11,000 bases of DNA from Pseudomonadota bacterium (GCA_023410975.1 JAEYPG010000580.1:1-11000); one strand, 5' to 3'. Counted from the stretch's first letter, positions 1 through 6,071 are shown. The notes: generated by a model not told the origin, from the sequence alone. Program-made: numbers and translations.

Positions 1-1
1 G

Positions 2-301
2 CACTGCACGCTGCACGAGGCCGTAAATGGCCGCAGTGGCCTGGCGCTGGCACGCCGGCTGCAGCCCGACCTGGTGCTCACGGACTTGAACCTGCCCGAC
101 ATGACAGGCTACGAGGTGCTGCGGCAACTGCAGGCCGACGCCGCGACCCGCCACCTGCGCTGCATCGCGGTGTCCGCCGACGCGATGCCCGAGAACGTGC
201 AGCGCGCCCGGGCGGCGGGTTTCACAGAATTCTGGACCAAGCCGCTGGACGTGGCGGCGTTCCTGCGCCGGTTGGATGTGCTGCTCGGAGCACCGCGGTA
301 G
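2..301 (+). CDS. C-terminal receiver (REC) domain, 5' end outside window
   Basis: The frame is open from the first bases of the window and ends with TAG at 299-301, so only the last ~99 residues are visible. They form most of a CheY-like receiver domain. The phospho-acceptor Asp lies in VLTDLNLPDMTG, the conserved Ser/Thr position is in IAVSADA, and the conserved Lys is in WTKPLD, followed by the last helix FLRRLDVLL. Translation stops 8-10 residues after that helix with no output domain. The visible part therefore fits the receiver at the end of a hybrid sensor kinase, or a stand-alone CheY-like regulator. The style (LxDLNLPDMdGyevL) is typical of hybrid kinases, but the rest of the gene is not in view. 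The GTG at 74 falls inside the domain and is not a plausible start. Confidence 0.9.
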   Translation, partial: HCTLHEAVNGRSGLALARRLQPDLVLTDLNLPDMTGYEVLRQLQADAATRHLRCIAVSADAMPENVQRARAAGFTEFWTKPLDVAAFLRRLDVLLGAPR

Positions 302-331
302 GCGGGCGGTGGGAACACGGGCCTGGACGCA

Positions 332-490
332 TCACGAGGCAGCCCCGGCGCCCGTCTCCGCGCGCGCCTGAGCTGCCGTCGGGATCAGGTCGACCGCCCC
401 ATAGCCCTGCGTGGACAGCGCCGCAGCCACCGCGGCGTAGCGCGCGTAACCATCGTCGATGGCGACGACGAGCTCGGGCTGTCTGCTCAT
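332..490 (-). CDS. Short ORF (52 aa) behind dctP remnant, possibly an N-terminal remnant
   Basis: This ORF has an ATG at 490-488 and a TGA at 334-332. It starts 8 bases after the dctP stop codon, with AAAGG a few bases before the ATG, which fits translational coupling to dctP. The protein begins MSRQPELVVAIDDGYARY and continues with Ala-rich sequence. The first half looks like the first beta-strand and helix of an alpha/beta enzyme, while the end (ARAETGAGAAS) looks like random GC-rich readthrough. I do not recognise the family. The N-terminal part of a 2-hydroxyacid-dehydrogenase-like enzyme is one possibility, since such genes often sit with TRAP transporters. Because dctP is itself broken, this is most simply the truncated next gene of the same former operon. 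Confidence 0.35.
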   Translation of the reverse strand: MSRQPELVVAIDDGYARYAAVAAALSTQGYGAVDLIPTAAQARAETGAGAAS

Positions 491-498
491 GCCGCCTT

Positions 499-953
499 TC
501 ACTTCGCGCCGAAAGCGGTGTTGGCGGGCTTCATCGTGTCGGCGCCGATGGTCTCGCCGAACTTCGCATGGAGCGGCTTCGCCGCCGCGCGCAGCCGCTC
601 CGTCTCCGCGGGCGACGCTCGTTGACCCGCATGCCCTTGCCCTTGAGCGTCTGGAGCAGCGCCACGGCCGGCTCGCGCTGCTGGCGCTCGAAGGCGCCGG
701 CCTCCACCGCGGCGGCCCGCACGGTGGCCTTGTCTTCGGCGGAGAGCTTGTCGAACCACTTCTTGCTGGCCAGCACGATGAAGGGCAAATACACGAGCCC
801 GGTCAGCGACAGGTACTTCTGCACCTCGTAGAAGCGCTGCGAGTCGATCGGCCCCGGCGGGTTTCTCCTGCGCGTCCACCGCGCGCGATTCGAGCGCTTG
901 GAATTGGTGTGGTGGCGAAAGCCGTTCTCCCAAGACGCCAGGCCGACCAGGCC
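499..953 (-). pseudogene. dctP: Remnant of TRAP transporter substrate-binding protein (DctP family)
   Basis: The intact protein would be the periplasmic solute receptor of a tripartite (TRAP) carboxylate transporter. Three frames must be joined to read the remnant. At the 5' edge ASWENGFRHHTNSKR (about 935-894) matches the conserved DctP WxNGFRHxTNSKRP segment. The next family segment, ALESRAVDAQE, follows immediately at 897, so the roughly 40-50 residues normally between them are missing. The frame then shifts at an AAA run (862-864) to IDSQRFYEVQKYLSLTG and on to LLQTLKGKGMRVNE. It shifts back near 617-618, where one G appears to be missing, to ASPAETERL and the C-terminus NTAFGAK. The two small shifts cancel. 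The signal peptide and the N-terminal lobe are absent, and the sequence at about 950-962 passes into the oppositely oriented FCD regulator. No dctQ/dctM membrane subunits are visible. The left boundary is exact; the right boundary is approximate. Confidence 0.8.
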
Positions 954-1342
954 GCTTCCGGGCGATGGCGGAGACGGCCGCCCTGCGCGAGGCGGCCGCT
1001 GCGGACCGCGCCAAGCTGCGGCAGGCGATGCGCGCCTGCGTGGCCGGGATGGGCGAGGCGGAAGCCGTCGGCGACGTGGACCGGCTGTCGCGCATCGACT
1101 TGGACTTCCACTACCAGTTCATCGCCTGCTGCCCCAACGGCTACCTGCGTGGCGCCTACGAGCTGATCCGCTACCAGCTGATCGCGCTGCGCTTCCGGGC
1201 GCTGATTCCCAACTGTCTCGACAGCCACCAAGTGCTGGTGGATGCCGTCGAGCGCGGCGACATCGAGCAGGCTTGCGCGCTGCTGCGCGAGCACGTGTTC
1301 GACAACGAGGAGCGCTACCGGGCGGCGTGCCAGCTGGCGTGA
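954..1342 (+). pseudogene. Remnant of GntR-family regulator: FCD ligand-binding domain only
   Basis: The frame reads AETAALREAAAADRAKL through to AACQLA, ending with TGA at 1340-1342. It matches the second half of an FCD (FadR C-terminal) domain. RIDLDFHYQFI supplies the Asp and first His, CCPNGYL is the usual S-x-N-x-x-L turn, DSHQVLVDAVERGD supplies the second His, and LLREHV the third. These are the metal and carboxylate ligands of FCD domains. The N-terminal winged-helix DNA-binding domain and the first FCD helix are missing, since upstream sequence turns directly into the dctP remnant on the other strand. An internal ATG at 965 could start a ~125-residue peptide, but it could not bind DNA as a GntR protein does. 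Such regulators are commonly divergent from the TRAP operon they control, which fits the neighbouring dctP fragment. The left boundary is approximate. Confidence 0.75.
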
Positions 1343-1375
1343 ATCGCTTCGGGCGGCCGCCCGCTCCCCGGTCCT

Positions 1376-2713
1376 TCACCGCATCTGGAACAGCTCCTGA
1401 TGGAACTGCCGTGCCGGCAGTCCCTGTGCGATCAGATCCTTGCGCAGCGCCTGCCCGAAGGCGGGCGGGCCACAGAACCACACGCTGGCCTCGCGCCATG
1501 ACGGCACCGCGGAGCGCAGCCGTTCGCCATCGAGGCGGCCGTCGCGCTCGTCCACCAGGACGTGCAGCCGCACGCCCGCGGCGCGCGCATCGGCCTGCAG
1601 CTTCCCGATGGCGGCCGGCTCGTAAACCGCCGTGGGATGGAACAGGTCGATGTCCACGGGCCGCCCTTGCGCCGCCAATTGCTTCATGCGTGCGACGAAG
1701 GGCGTGATGCCGATGCCCGCGCCGATCCAGACCTGCCGCGGCTGTGCATCCTCGAAGTCGAAGCAGCCGTAGGGGCCCTCCACCGTGACCGGCATGCCCA
1801 CTTTCAAGCGCTCGTGCAGCCGGCCGGTATGGTCGCCCAGCGCCTTGGTGATGAAGGTGATGTGCCGCTCCTGCGGGTCCCAGGCCGAGGCGATGGTGTA
1901 GGGGTGCGCGCCCTCGCGCGGGTCGGAGGTTGCGAAGGCGAACTGCCCGGCCGCATGGCCCGGCCAGCCGGGCTGCAGGGCCACGCGTGACTCCAGCACG
2001 CGCAGCGCCGGGTGGTAGGTCAGCGCGTCGATGACGCCCGCCACCTTGCGCCCGGCGCCCACGCGCCCGGCCAGCACCCGCACCGCCGCGACGGTGCCGC
2101 CCAGCATCAGCGCCGCCATCAGCCAGCCCACCGGCTGGCGCCAGTACGGGAACTTCAGCAGCACCAGCCCGTGGTAGGCGAACACCAGGTACGCCAGGGC
2201 GAGCCACTTGTGCGTCTTGCGGAACAGGTGGTAGGGGAAGCGTTTCACCAGCGCCAGCACCATCAGCAGTGCTGCGGCGTAGAAGGCCCATTCGCCCAGC
2301 TGCTCGGCCAGGCCGCGCTGGCTGCGCAGCCAGCCCTCGATGGCGCCGAGCTGCGAGGGGTCCGGGCGCGGTCCGCGCGGCGGGCGCACCAGCCAGCCCC
2401 AGCCGACCATCCATTTCGTGCCTTGCGCCATCCACCAGTGCAGCACCGAGGCCGCCAGCGCCGTGATGCCCAGCCACTTGTGCAGGCGGTAGAGCTTGTC
2501 CAGGCCGTCCAGGTGCGGCTCCAGCCACTTCGGGCGCAGGGCGAGCAGCATCGCCACGCTCATCGCGCCCAAGGCGATGACGCCGCTGAGCTGCATGAAG
2601 ACGGTGCGGAAGGGGAAGTAGCCGAAGGGTTGCGGCCACAGTGAATCGGCCAGCAGCCACGCCGCGGCCAGCACCGCCAGGATGGCGGCCAGTGAAACTT
2701 TGATGCGGTTCAT
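1376..2713 (-). CDS. Ferric-reductase-like membrane flavohaem oxidoreductase
   Basis: This 445-residue inner-membrane protein probably moves electrons from NAD(P)H through FAD to membrane haems and on to an external acceptor; the acceptor cannot be told from sequence. About six hydrophobic segments occupy residues ~4-214. Paired histidines in RLHKWLG (H78) and SVLHWWM (H92), and in RKTHKWL (H168) and FAYHGLV (H181), are the expected bis-haem ligands. The FNR-like part follows: FAD-binding HPYTIAS (270-276), GPYG (313-316), nucleotide-binding GAGIGITP (331-338) and the C-terminal CGPP (414-417). No plant-type [2Fe-2S] Cys cluster is present, so it ends at the NAD domain. The loop between the third and fourth membrane segments (~97-140) is long and rich in Pro/Arg. 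Start: ATG 2713-2711 is directly preceded by an in-frame GTG, and neither has a clear Shine-Dalgarno sequence. The gene looks intact and stands alone between two decayed genes. Confidence 0.88.
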   Translation of the reverse strand: MNRIKVSLAAILAVLAAAWLLADSLWPQPFGYFPFRTVFMQLSGVIALGAMSVAMLLALRPKWLEPHLDGLDKLYRLHKWLGITALAASVLHWWMAQGTKWMVGWGWLVRPPRGPRPDPSQLGAIEGWLRSQRGLAEQLGEWAFYAAALLMVLALVKRFPYHLFRKTHKWLALAYLVFAYHGLVLLKFPYWRQPVGWLMAALMLGGTVAAVRVLAGRVGAGRKVAGVIDALTYHPALRVLESRVALQPGWPGHAAGQFAFATSDPREGAHPYTIASAWDPQERHITFITKALGDHTGRLHERLKVGMPVTVEGPYGCFDFEDAQPRQVWIGAGIGITPFVARMKQLAAQGRPVDIDLFHPTAVYEPAAIGKLQADARAAGVRLHVLVDERDGRLDGERLRSAVPSWREASVWFCGPPAFGQALRKDLIAQGLPARQFHQELFQMR

Positions 2714-2787
2714 CACGTCAGGGTGTCATGCCGCGCGGCCGGTGCCGCGCGGGAATTGGGGCAGGGCGCACAGGATGCATTGGCCCA

Positions 2788-2925
2788 TCAGGCGCCTCCC
2801 AGCGCCTTGAACAGCGTCAGACGGCGGCCCTGTTCCGCCCGCTGAAGTGCAACCAGTTTCTGCCGCGCCGTCCGCAGCGTGCGCTGGGCATCGCGCGCGG
2901 CCGGCACGCCCTCGTCGCCCAGCGC
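2788..2925 (-). pseudogene. Probable C-terminal remnant of an outer-membrane efflux factor (NodT/OprM-like)
   Basis: The last ~45 codons before TGA (2790-2788) read DAQRTLRTARQKLVALQRAEQ, in shortened form DAQRTL...QKL...QRA, followed by GRRLTLFKALGGA. This resembles the closing helix of RND-type outer-membrane factors, where vLDAQRtL...q..l......LyKALGGG is the usual ending. Upstream in the same frame (beyond about 2925) the protein bears no relation to that family and no start codon with a ribosome site is evident. I therefore read it as the tail of a gene whose body has been deleted. The match rests on one short helical motif, so a chance resemblance in Ala/Arg-rich coding-like DNA is possible. 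The left end (stop codon) is exact; the right end is an estimate. Confidence 0.45.
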
Positions 2926-3166
2926 GTTGCCGGCTTTCCCCGCCCAGGCGGTCGGCGGCAACACCAACAGGCTGGAAATGGGATGGTGTATGCGCAAGCT
3001 GCGCCGCAAGTTCGAAGCGGCGCCCCGAGGGCTCAACCCGATACGGCCGGTGTGTGGGTCGGGTTATGCGTTCAAGTGGCCGGCGGAATCGTAAGAGCCC
3101 AGATTGCCGGGTCGGTCGTGCCGGCAGTTAAATACTGTTTCCGGGCTGTGGAGAAGACGGGTTGGC
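2926..3166. other. Non-coding stretch, no gene recognised
   Basis: I see no credible gene here. Open frames exist on both strands but their proteins have no recognisable fold or motif and no ribosome binding site. The right part (about 3100-3175) is noticeably less GC-rich than the coding DNA around it and contains AGTTAAATACTG. It lies downstream of the LuxR-type regulator, so it probably holds only that gene's 3' untranslated region plus old sequence belonging to the lost efflux gene. Confidence 0.4.
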
Positions 3167-3194
3167 AAAATAATAGAGGGCCGGCCGCAGCCGG
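3167..3194 (-). terminator. Possible intrinsic terminator of the LuxR-type regulator
   Basis: On the minus strand, 16 bases after the regulator's stop codon, CCGGC (3194-3190), loop TGCG and GCCGG (3185-3181) form a 5-bp all-GC stem. It is followed by CCCTCTATTATTTT, which is T-rich but interrupted. The position is right and the stem strong for its length, but the stem is short and the T-tract imperfect, so this is only a candidate. Confidence 0.35.
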
Positions 3195-3210
3195 ATAGGG
3201 ATCGGCTCGT

Positions 3211-3867
3211 TCAGTCAGCCAGCCACCCCAGGCACCGGGCCTCGTAAATGGCTTCCGTCTTGCTGTGGACGTTCAGCTTGCGATGGATGCGCTTCGCGTA
3301 CGTCAAAACGGTTTCCCGCGACACTCCCATCATTTTGGCAACGTCGTCGTAGATGTAACCTTTCGAGGCAATTTCCAGAACTTTGCGCTCTTGGGCCGAT
3401 AGGGGTGCGGTGGATATTTCGCCTGCGCTGCGCGCAGCCGTGTGCGCATCGGGCGACGCGAGAATATGCAGCAATTGACGCGCGATCAGTGGCGGCATCG
3501 GGCTGCCGCCGCCATGCAGCATGCGCAGGCCATCGGACAAATTCAGGCCGTCGATTTCCCGGAGCACGAAGCCGGTGGCGCCGGCCTTGATGGCTTCCAG
3601 AACCTCTCCCATATTCTGGGATGAGACGATGGCCATGACCTCGCATCCAGGACGGTATTGCACCGCGTGCCGTATCAACTCGACGCAGTTCGGCAGCTCC
3701 AAATCCACCAGCAGCACATCGGGCCGCTGGGCGTCGAGCAGCGTGCGTCCGCTGTCGAGGTCCGTCCCGGCGCCAAGGAGCGCAATGCCCGGGGCACACA
3801 GGACGGCGTGGGCGATGGCAGCGCGCAGGCGAGCGTCGTCGACGATGACCGCAACCGTGATCTCCAT
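3211..3867 (-). CDS. LuxR/NarL-type response regulator
   Basis: This 218-residue cytoplasmic transcription factor has a receiver domain at residues 3-120 and a LuxR-type helix-turn-helix at ~155-216. D10-D11 form the acidic pocket, D55 in LLVDLELPN is the phospho-acceptor, and S82/S83 in AIVSSQ fill the Thr/Ser position. The residue that is normally Lys in VLKE is Arg (R103 in FVLREID). The DNA-binding part runs from LSAQERKVLEIASKG through VAKMMGVSRETVLTYAKRIHRKLNV, with the usual ...HSKTEAIYEA ending. Start: the ATG at 3867-3865 is chosen because GGAGGGG lies 9 bases upstream (3883-3877) and the first residues MEITVAVIVDD are the natural receiver strand. The open frame extends further upstream, but that part covers the promoter. 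No histidine kinase is adjacent. It is divergent from the secreted protein at 4083 and is a plausible regulator of it. Confidence 0.9.
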   Translation of the reverse strand: MEITVAVIVDDARLRAAIAHAVLCAPGIALLGAGTDLDSGRTLLDAQRPDVLLVDLELPNCVELIRHAVQYRPGCEVMAIVSSQNMGEVLEAIKAGATGFVLREIDGLNLSDGLRMLHGGGSPMPPLIARQLLHILASPDAHTAARSAGEISTAPLSAQERKVLEIASKGYIYDDVAKMMGVSRETVLTYAKRIHRKLNVHSKTEAIYEARCLGWLAD

Positions 3868-3900
3868 CTTTGTCTTCCCCTCCGGAGCTCGGTCAGGGGA

Positions 3901-3928
3901 AGTATAGAAAGCCGGTGGGATAAACCAA
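3901..3928 (-). promoter_or_regulatory. Candidate sigma-70 promoter of the LuxR-type regulator
   Basis: On the minus strand TTGGTT (3928-3923) and TATACT (3906-3901) are separated by 16 bases. The -10 box matches TATAAT at five of six positions, while the -35 box is weaker. Transcription would start near 3894, giving a leader of about 25 bases that includes the GGAGGGG ribosome site. This also supports the ATG at 3867 over any upstream start. Confidence 0.45.
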
Positions 3929-3956
3929 ATCGCGGCGGACCAAGCGCCCTGTCCCC

Positions 3957-3969
3957 TGTACACGGTACA
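3957..3969. promoter_or_regulatory. Candidate operator dyad TGTAC-N3-GTACA
   Basis: TGTAC (3957-3961), spacer ACG and GTACA (3965-3969) form a perfect 5-bp inverted repeat. It lies in the shared intergenic region about 30 bp upstream of the regulator's -35 box and about 115 bp upstream of the secreted-protein gene. Small dyads with a short spacer are typical of LuxR/NarL-type sites. A single 10-base match in 215 bp is suggestive, not proof. Confidence 0.35.
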
Positions 3970-4082
3970 TGCCGCAGCCTGTTGTCAGGATGAATATGGC
4001 AGAGGCGAATATTATTTCTTTCTCGCCGGCTGAAACGCCGTCGATGGCACGATGTGAAACCTGATGACGAGAGGAGAAAAAG

Positions 4083-4709
4083 ATGTTGAGCAAGACTTGC
4101 CAAACGCTGCTCTCCGGTATTGCACTGTGCTTTGCCGGTATCGCGAGCGCACAGTCCTGGGATGCCGTCGGGGATTTTGACCAGGTGGCGAATCCATCGA
4201 CCCAGGGCCCGTGGCGCTATGAAAGCAGCACGGGCCTCCTGAGCATGAAAACCAATGCCTGCTTTGGCACCGCAGGCTTATTCTGCTGGGCTGGCGGCGG
4301 CCCGTTCGATACCCCCTTCGTCGGTATCAATACCTCGGGTGCCCCCTTCGTCACGGGTGGCGGGCATGTGATCGCCGAAAGCGCATTGATCGTGCATCCG
4401 GGTCAGAACGTCGGAGAAAGGGTCAAGGTCCGCTGGACCGCACCGAGTTCCGGGCGCTACCGCTTCGTGGGACATTTCCAGCTGATCGACAAGAACGCGC
4501 CCGCCAACGGCATCATTGCCGAAATCAGGTGCAGTTTCTGCCTCAATCCGATGCAAAGCTGGACGTTCAGTGGTTTCGGGACGACGCGGATATTCAACCG
4601 GGTACGCTATATCGGCGCGGGTGACTCCGTGACCTTCGAAGTCGACAACAACGGCAGCTACAACAACGACGCGACAGCGCTGAAGGTGGCTGTGTTGCGG
4701 GTGCCCTGA
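4083..4709 (+). CDS. Secreted beta-sandwich-like protein of unknown function
   Basis: This 208-residue protein has a clear Sec signal peptide: a short charged start (MLSKTC), a hydrophobic core (LLSGIALCFAGI), and a likely cleavage ASA|QSW after residue 23. The mature part is Gly/Ser/Asn-rich and looks all-beta. The core VRWTAPSSGRYRFVGHF (116-132) and the later GAGDSVTFEVDNNGSYNND resemble the beta-sandwich found in many PEP-CTERM-type exported proteins (vRWTaP..G.y.v...F ... aGD.v.F.V...g....D.T.L). The usual PEP-CTERM tail is missing and the chain ends at AVLRVP. Four cysteines in the mature part form two close pairs, C60/C68 and C150/C153, and may make disulfides. The ATG is preceded by AGGAG (4072-4076), six bases away. 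It may be a surface or matrix-associated protein that binds carbohydrate, but function is unknown. It is divergent from the LuxR-type regulator. Confidence 0.85.
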   Translation: MLSKTCQTLLSGIALCFAGIASAQSWDAVGDFDQVANPSTQGPWRYESSTGLLSMKTNACFGTAGLFCWAGGGPFDTPFVGINTSGAPFVTGGGHVIAESALIVHPGQNVGERVKVRWTAPSSGRYRFVGHFQLIDKNAPANGIIAEIRCSFCLNPMQSWTFSGFGTTRIFNRVRYIGAGDSVTFEVDNNGSYNNDATALKVAVLRVP

Positions 4710-4719
4710 AGCCATCCTG

Positions 4720-4753
4720 CTGAAGCCCGCGCGGTCCGCTGCGCCGGCTTCAG
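4720..4753. terminator. Long hairpin between convergent genes, overlapping a stop codon
   Basis: The left arm is CTGAAGCC-C-GCGC (4720-4732), the loop GGTCCGCT (4733-4740), and the right arm GCGC-C-GGCTTCAG (4741-4753). Twelve base pairs form around a single C-C mismatch. The right arm contains the stop codon of the leftward diguanylate cyclase (4752-4750). The hairpin is 10 bases after the stop of the secreted protein. There is no T-run on either side, so it may act as a bidirectional terminator of non-canonical type or as a 3'-end stabiliser. A further CTGAAGCC copy lies at 4706-4713 and includes the other gene's stop codon. Confidence 0.5.
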
Positions 4754-5763
4754 AACAGGTCCACCTCGCCGCGGTGCGTGCGCTCTTCGTGCATGCCCGC
4801 CTCGGCCATGCCCGTCGGGCCCACCACGCGGTTGCGGCCGGTGGACTTGGCCTGGTAGAGCGCGCGGTCGGCGCGGTCCACGGCGTCGGTGGGCGTGTCG
4901 GTGTCGCGCAGCACGGTGAAGCCGACGCTCAGCGTGACGCGGCCGACCTGCGGAAACTCGAAGCGCTCCACCGCGGCGCGCAGCCGCTGCAGCGCGGCGC
5001 TCGCGCCGTTCTCGTCGGGCGCGCTCAGCAGCACCACGAACTCCTCCCCGCCGAAGCGGAAGAGCCGGTCGCCGCTGCGGAAGCACGATCGCATGATCCC
5101 GGCCAGCAGCAGCAGCACCTCGTCGCCGATGAGGTGGCCGAAGGTGTCGTTGACGTGCTTGAAGTGGTCGATGTCCAGGATTGCGAGCCAGTAGTGCGCG
5201 GCGCTGGGGCTGCGCGGGTCGCCGTGCCGGGCGGAAGGGCCAGGGGGCTGCAGCAGCGCCTGCATCACGGCGTCGTCGAAGGTCTTGCGGTTGAGCAGCC
5301 CGGTGAGCGCGTCGCGCTCGCCGTAGTCCAGCAGGGCCAGGAAGTTGCCGTAGAGCTGCAGCACGGCTTCGACGGTGCGGCCGGTGATCTGGCCCAGCAG
5401 CGGCGGGCCGTGCAGCTCCAGCACCGCCACGGCCTGCCCGTTGGCCAGCAGCGGGAACAGCGTCACCATGGGCATGCCCGGCAGCTCCAGGGGCTCGCGG
5501 CCGTGCAGGCATTCCAGCCAGTCGGGGCGGTTGGCCAGCAGCGGCAGCTGCTCGAAGTCCGGCGGGCGCCGCAAGCGCGGTCCGCCATTGCCGCGGCTCA
5601 CGCAGGTCAACCAGCGGGCCTGGGGCGGCTCGCCCACGCAGCGGTGCAGCGCCAACAGCTGCGGCTGCAGCAACTGCTGCAGCGTGTCCGCCAGCATCGC
5701 GTCGGTCTGTTCGCGATCGCGGTGGCGCGTGAGCTCGGCCAGGCGGCTCACCAGAGAAGGCAT
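4750..5763 (-). CDS. Diguanylate cyclase (GGDEF) with N-terminal GAF-like region
   Basis: This 337-residue soluble protein makes c-di-GMP from two GTP. Residues ~20-145 have the strand/helix pattern of a GAF-like sensor (…PMVTLFPLLANGQAVAVLEL…), but no ligand motif is recognisable. The GGDEF domain starts at DALTGLLNRKTFD (151-163). D197 in LDIDHFKHVND (196-206) and the GGEEF active site (238-242) supply metal and substrate ligands. R229-S-G-D232 just before it is an intact RxxD inhibitory site, so product feedback is expected. SVGFTVL and ADRALYQAKSTGRN complete the domain. There is no EAL or HD-GYP domain and no membrane segment. The start is the ATG at 5763-5761, with a weak GGATGGG upstream. 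The gene is divergent from the histidine kinase at 6072, with ~308 bp between them, and convergent with the secreted-protein gene. Confidence 0.93.
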   Translation of the reverse strand: MPSLVSRLAELTRHRDREQTDAMLADTLQQLLQPQLLALHRCVGEPPQARWLTCVSRGNGGPRLRRPPDFEQLPLLANRPDWLECLHGREPLELPGMPMVTLFPLLANGQAVAVLELHGPPLLGQITGRTVEAVLQLYGNFLALLDYGERDALTGLLNRKTFDDAVMQALLQPPGPSARHGDPRSPSAAHYWLAILDIDHFKHVNDTFGHLIGDEVLLLLAGIMRSCFRSGDRLFRFGGEEFVVLLSAPDENGASAALQRLRAAVERFEFPQVGRVTLSVGFTVLRDTDTPTDAVDRADRALYQAKSTGRNRVVGPTGMAEAGMHEERTHRGEVDLF

Positions 5764-6071
5764 GTCCCATCCATCGCGTGTTCAGCTTGCGGCCGCGGTT
5801 GCGTTGTCCATTGGTCTTGGATCGGGTACTTCAGTGACGTCGCGTCCGATTGTCCGCATCCGGCCGTTGCCGCGACGCGCCGGGTACAAGCTGTCCGCGA
5901 ACGGAACGCGTCATATTGCACGCGGCATTCCGGCCCGTTGCGGCCCCATGCGGCCGCCGCGGGGCGGGAAGGCGAGGGCGCCGGCCTGTCGTTGAGGAGG
6001 CTGGCCGGCACCCCGCCCCGCATACTTTCTGTGCACGGCGAAAAACTTTCGCTGGAGCATGATCGGGCTCC
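5764..6071. other. Divergent intergenic region between diguanylate cyclase and histidine kinase
   Basis: There is no credible gene in these 308 bases. It must contain the promoters of both flanking genes. Toward the kinase, CATACT (6021-6026) resembles a -10 box, but no -35 box lies at a proper distance. TTGAGG at 5992-5997 is 23 bases upstream of it, which is too far. Toward the cyclase I see no convincing boxes. Regulation by alternative sigma or activator proteins is possible but not shown. Confidence 0.4.

Noticed and set aside
1119..2660. Long open frame on the minus strand inside the reductase gene (513 codons)
   Set aside because: It is rich in Arg/Ala/Gly/Pro with no motifs. The overlapping frame has haem, FAD and NAD signatures, so this is a GC-driven shadow.
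2725..2788. 20-codon minus-strand ORF starting with MGQCILC that overlaps the efflux-remnant stop
   Set aside because: It is too short, has no ribosome site of note, and the Cys pair alone is not evidence of a real peptide.
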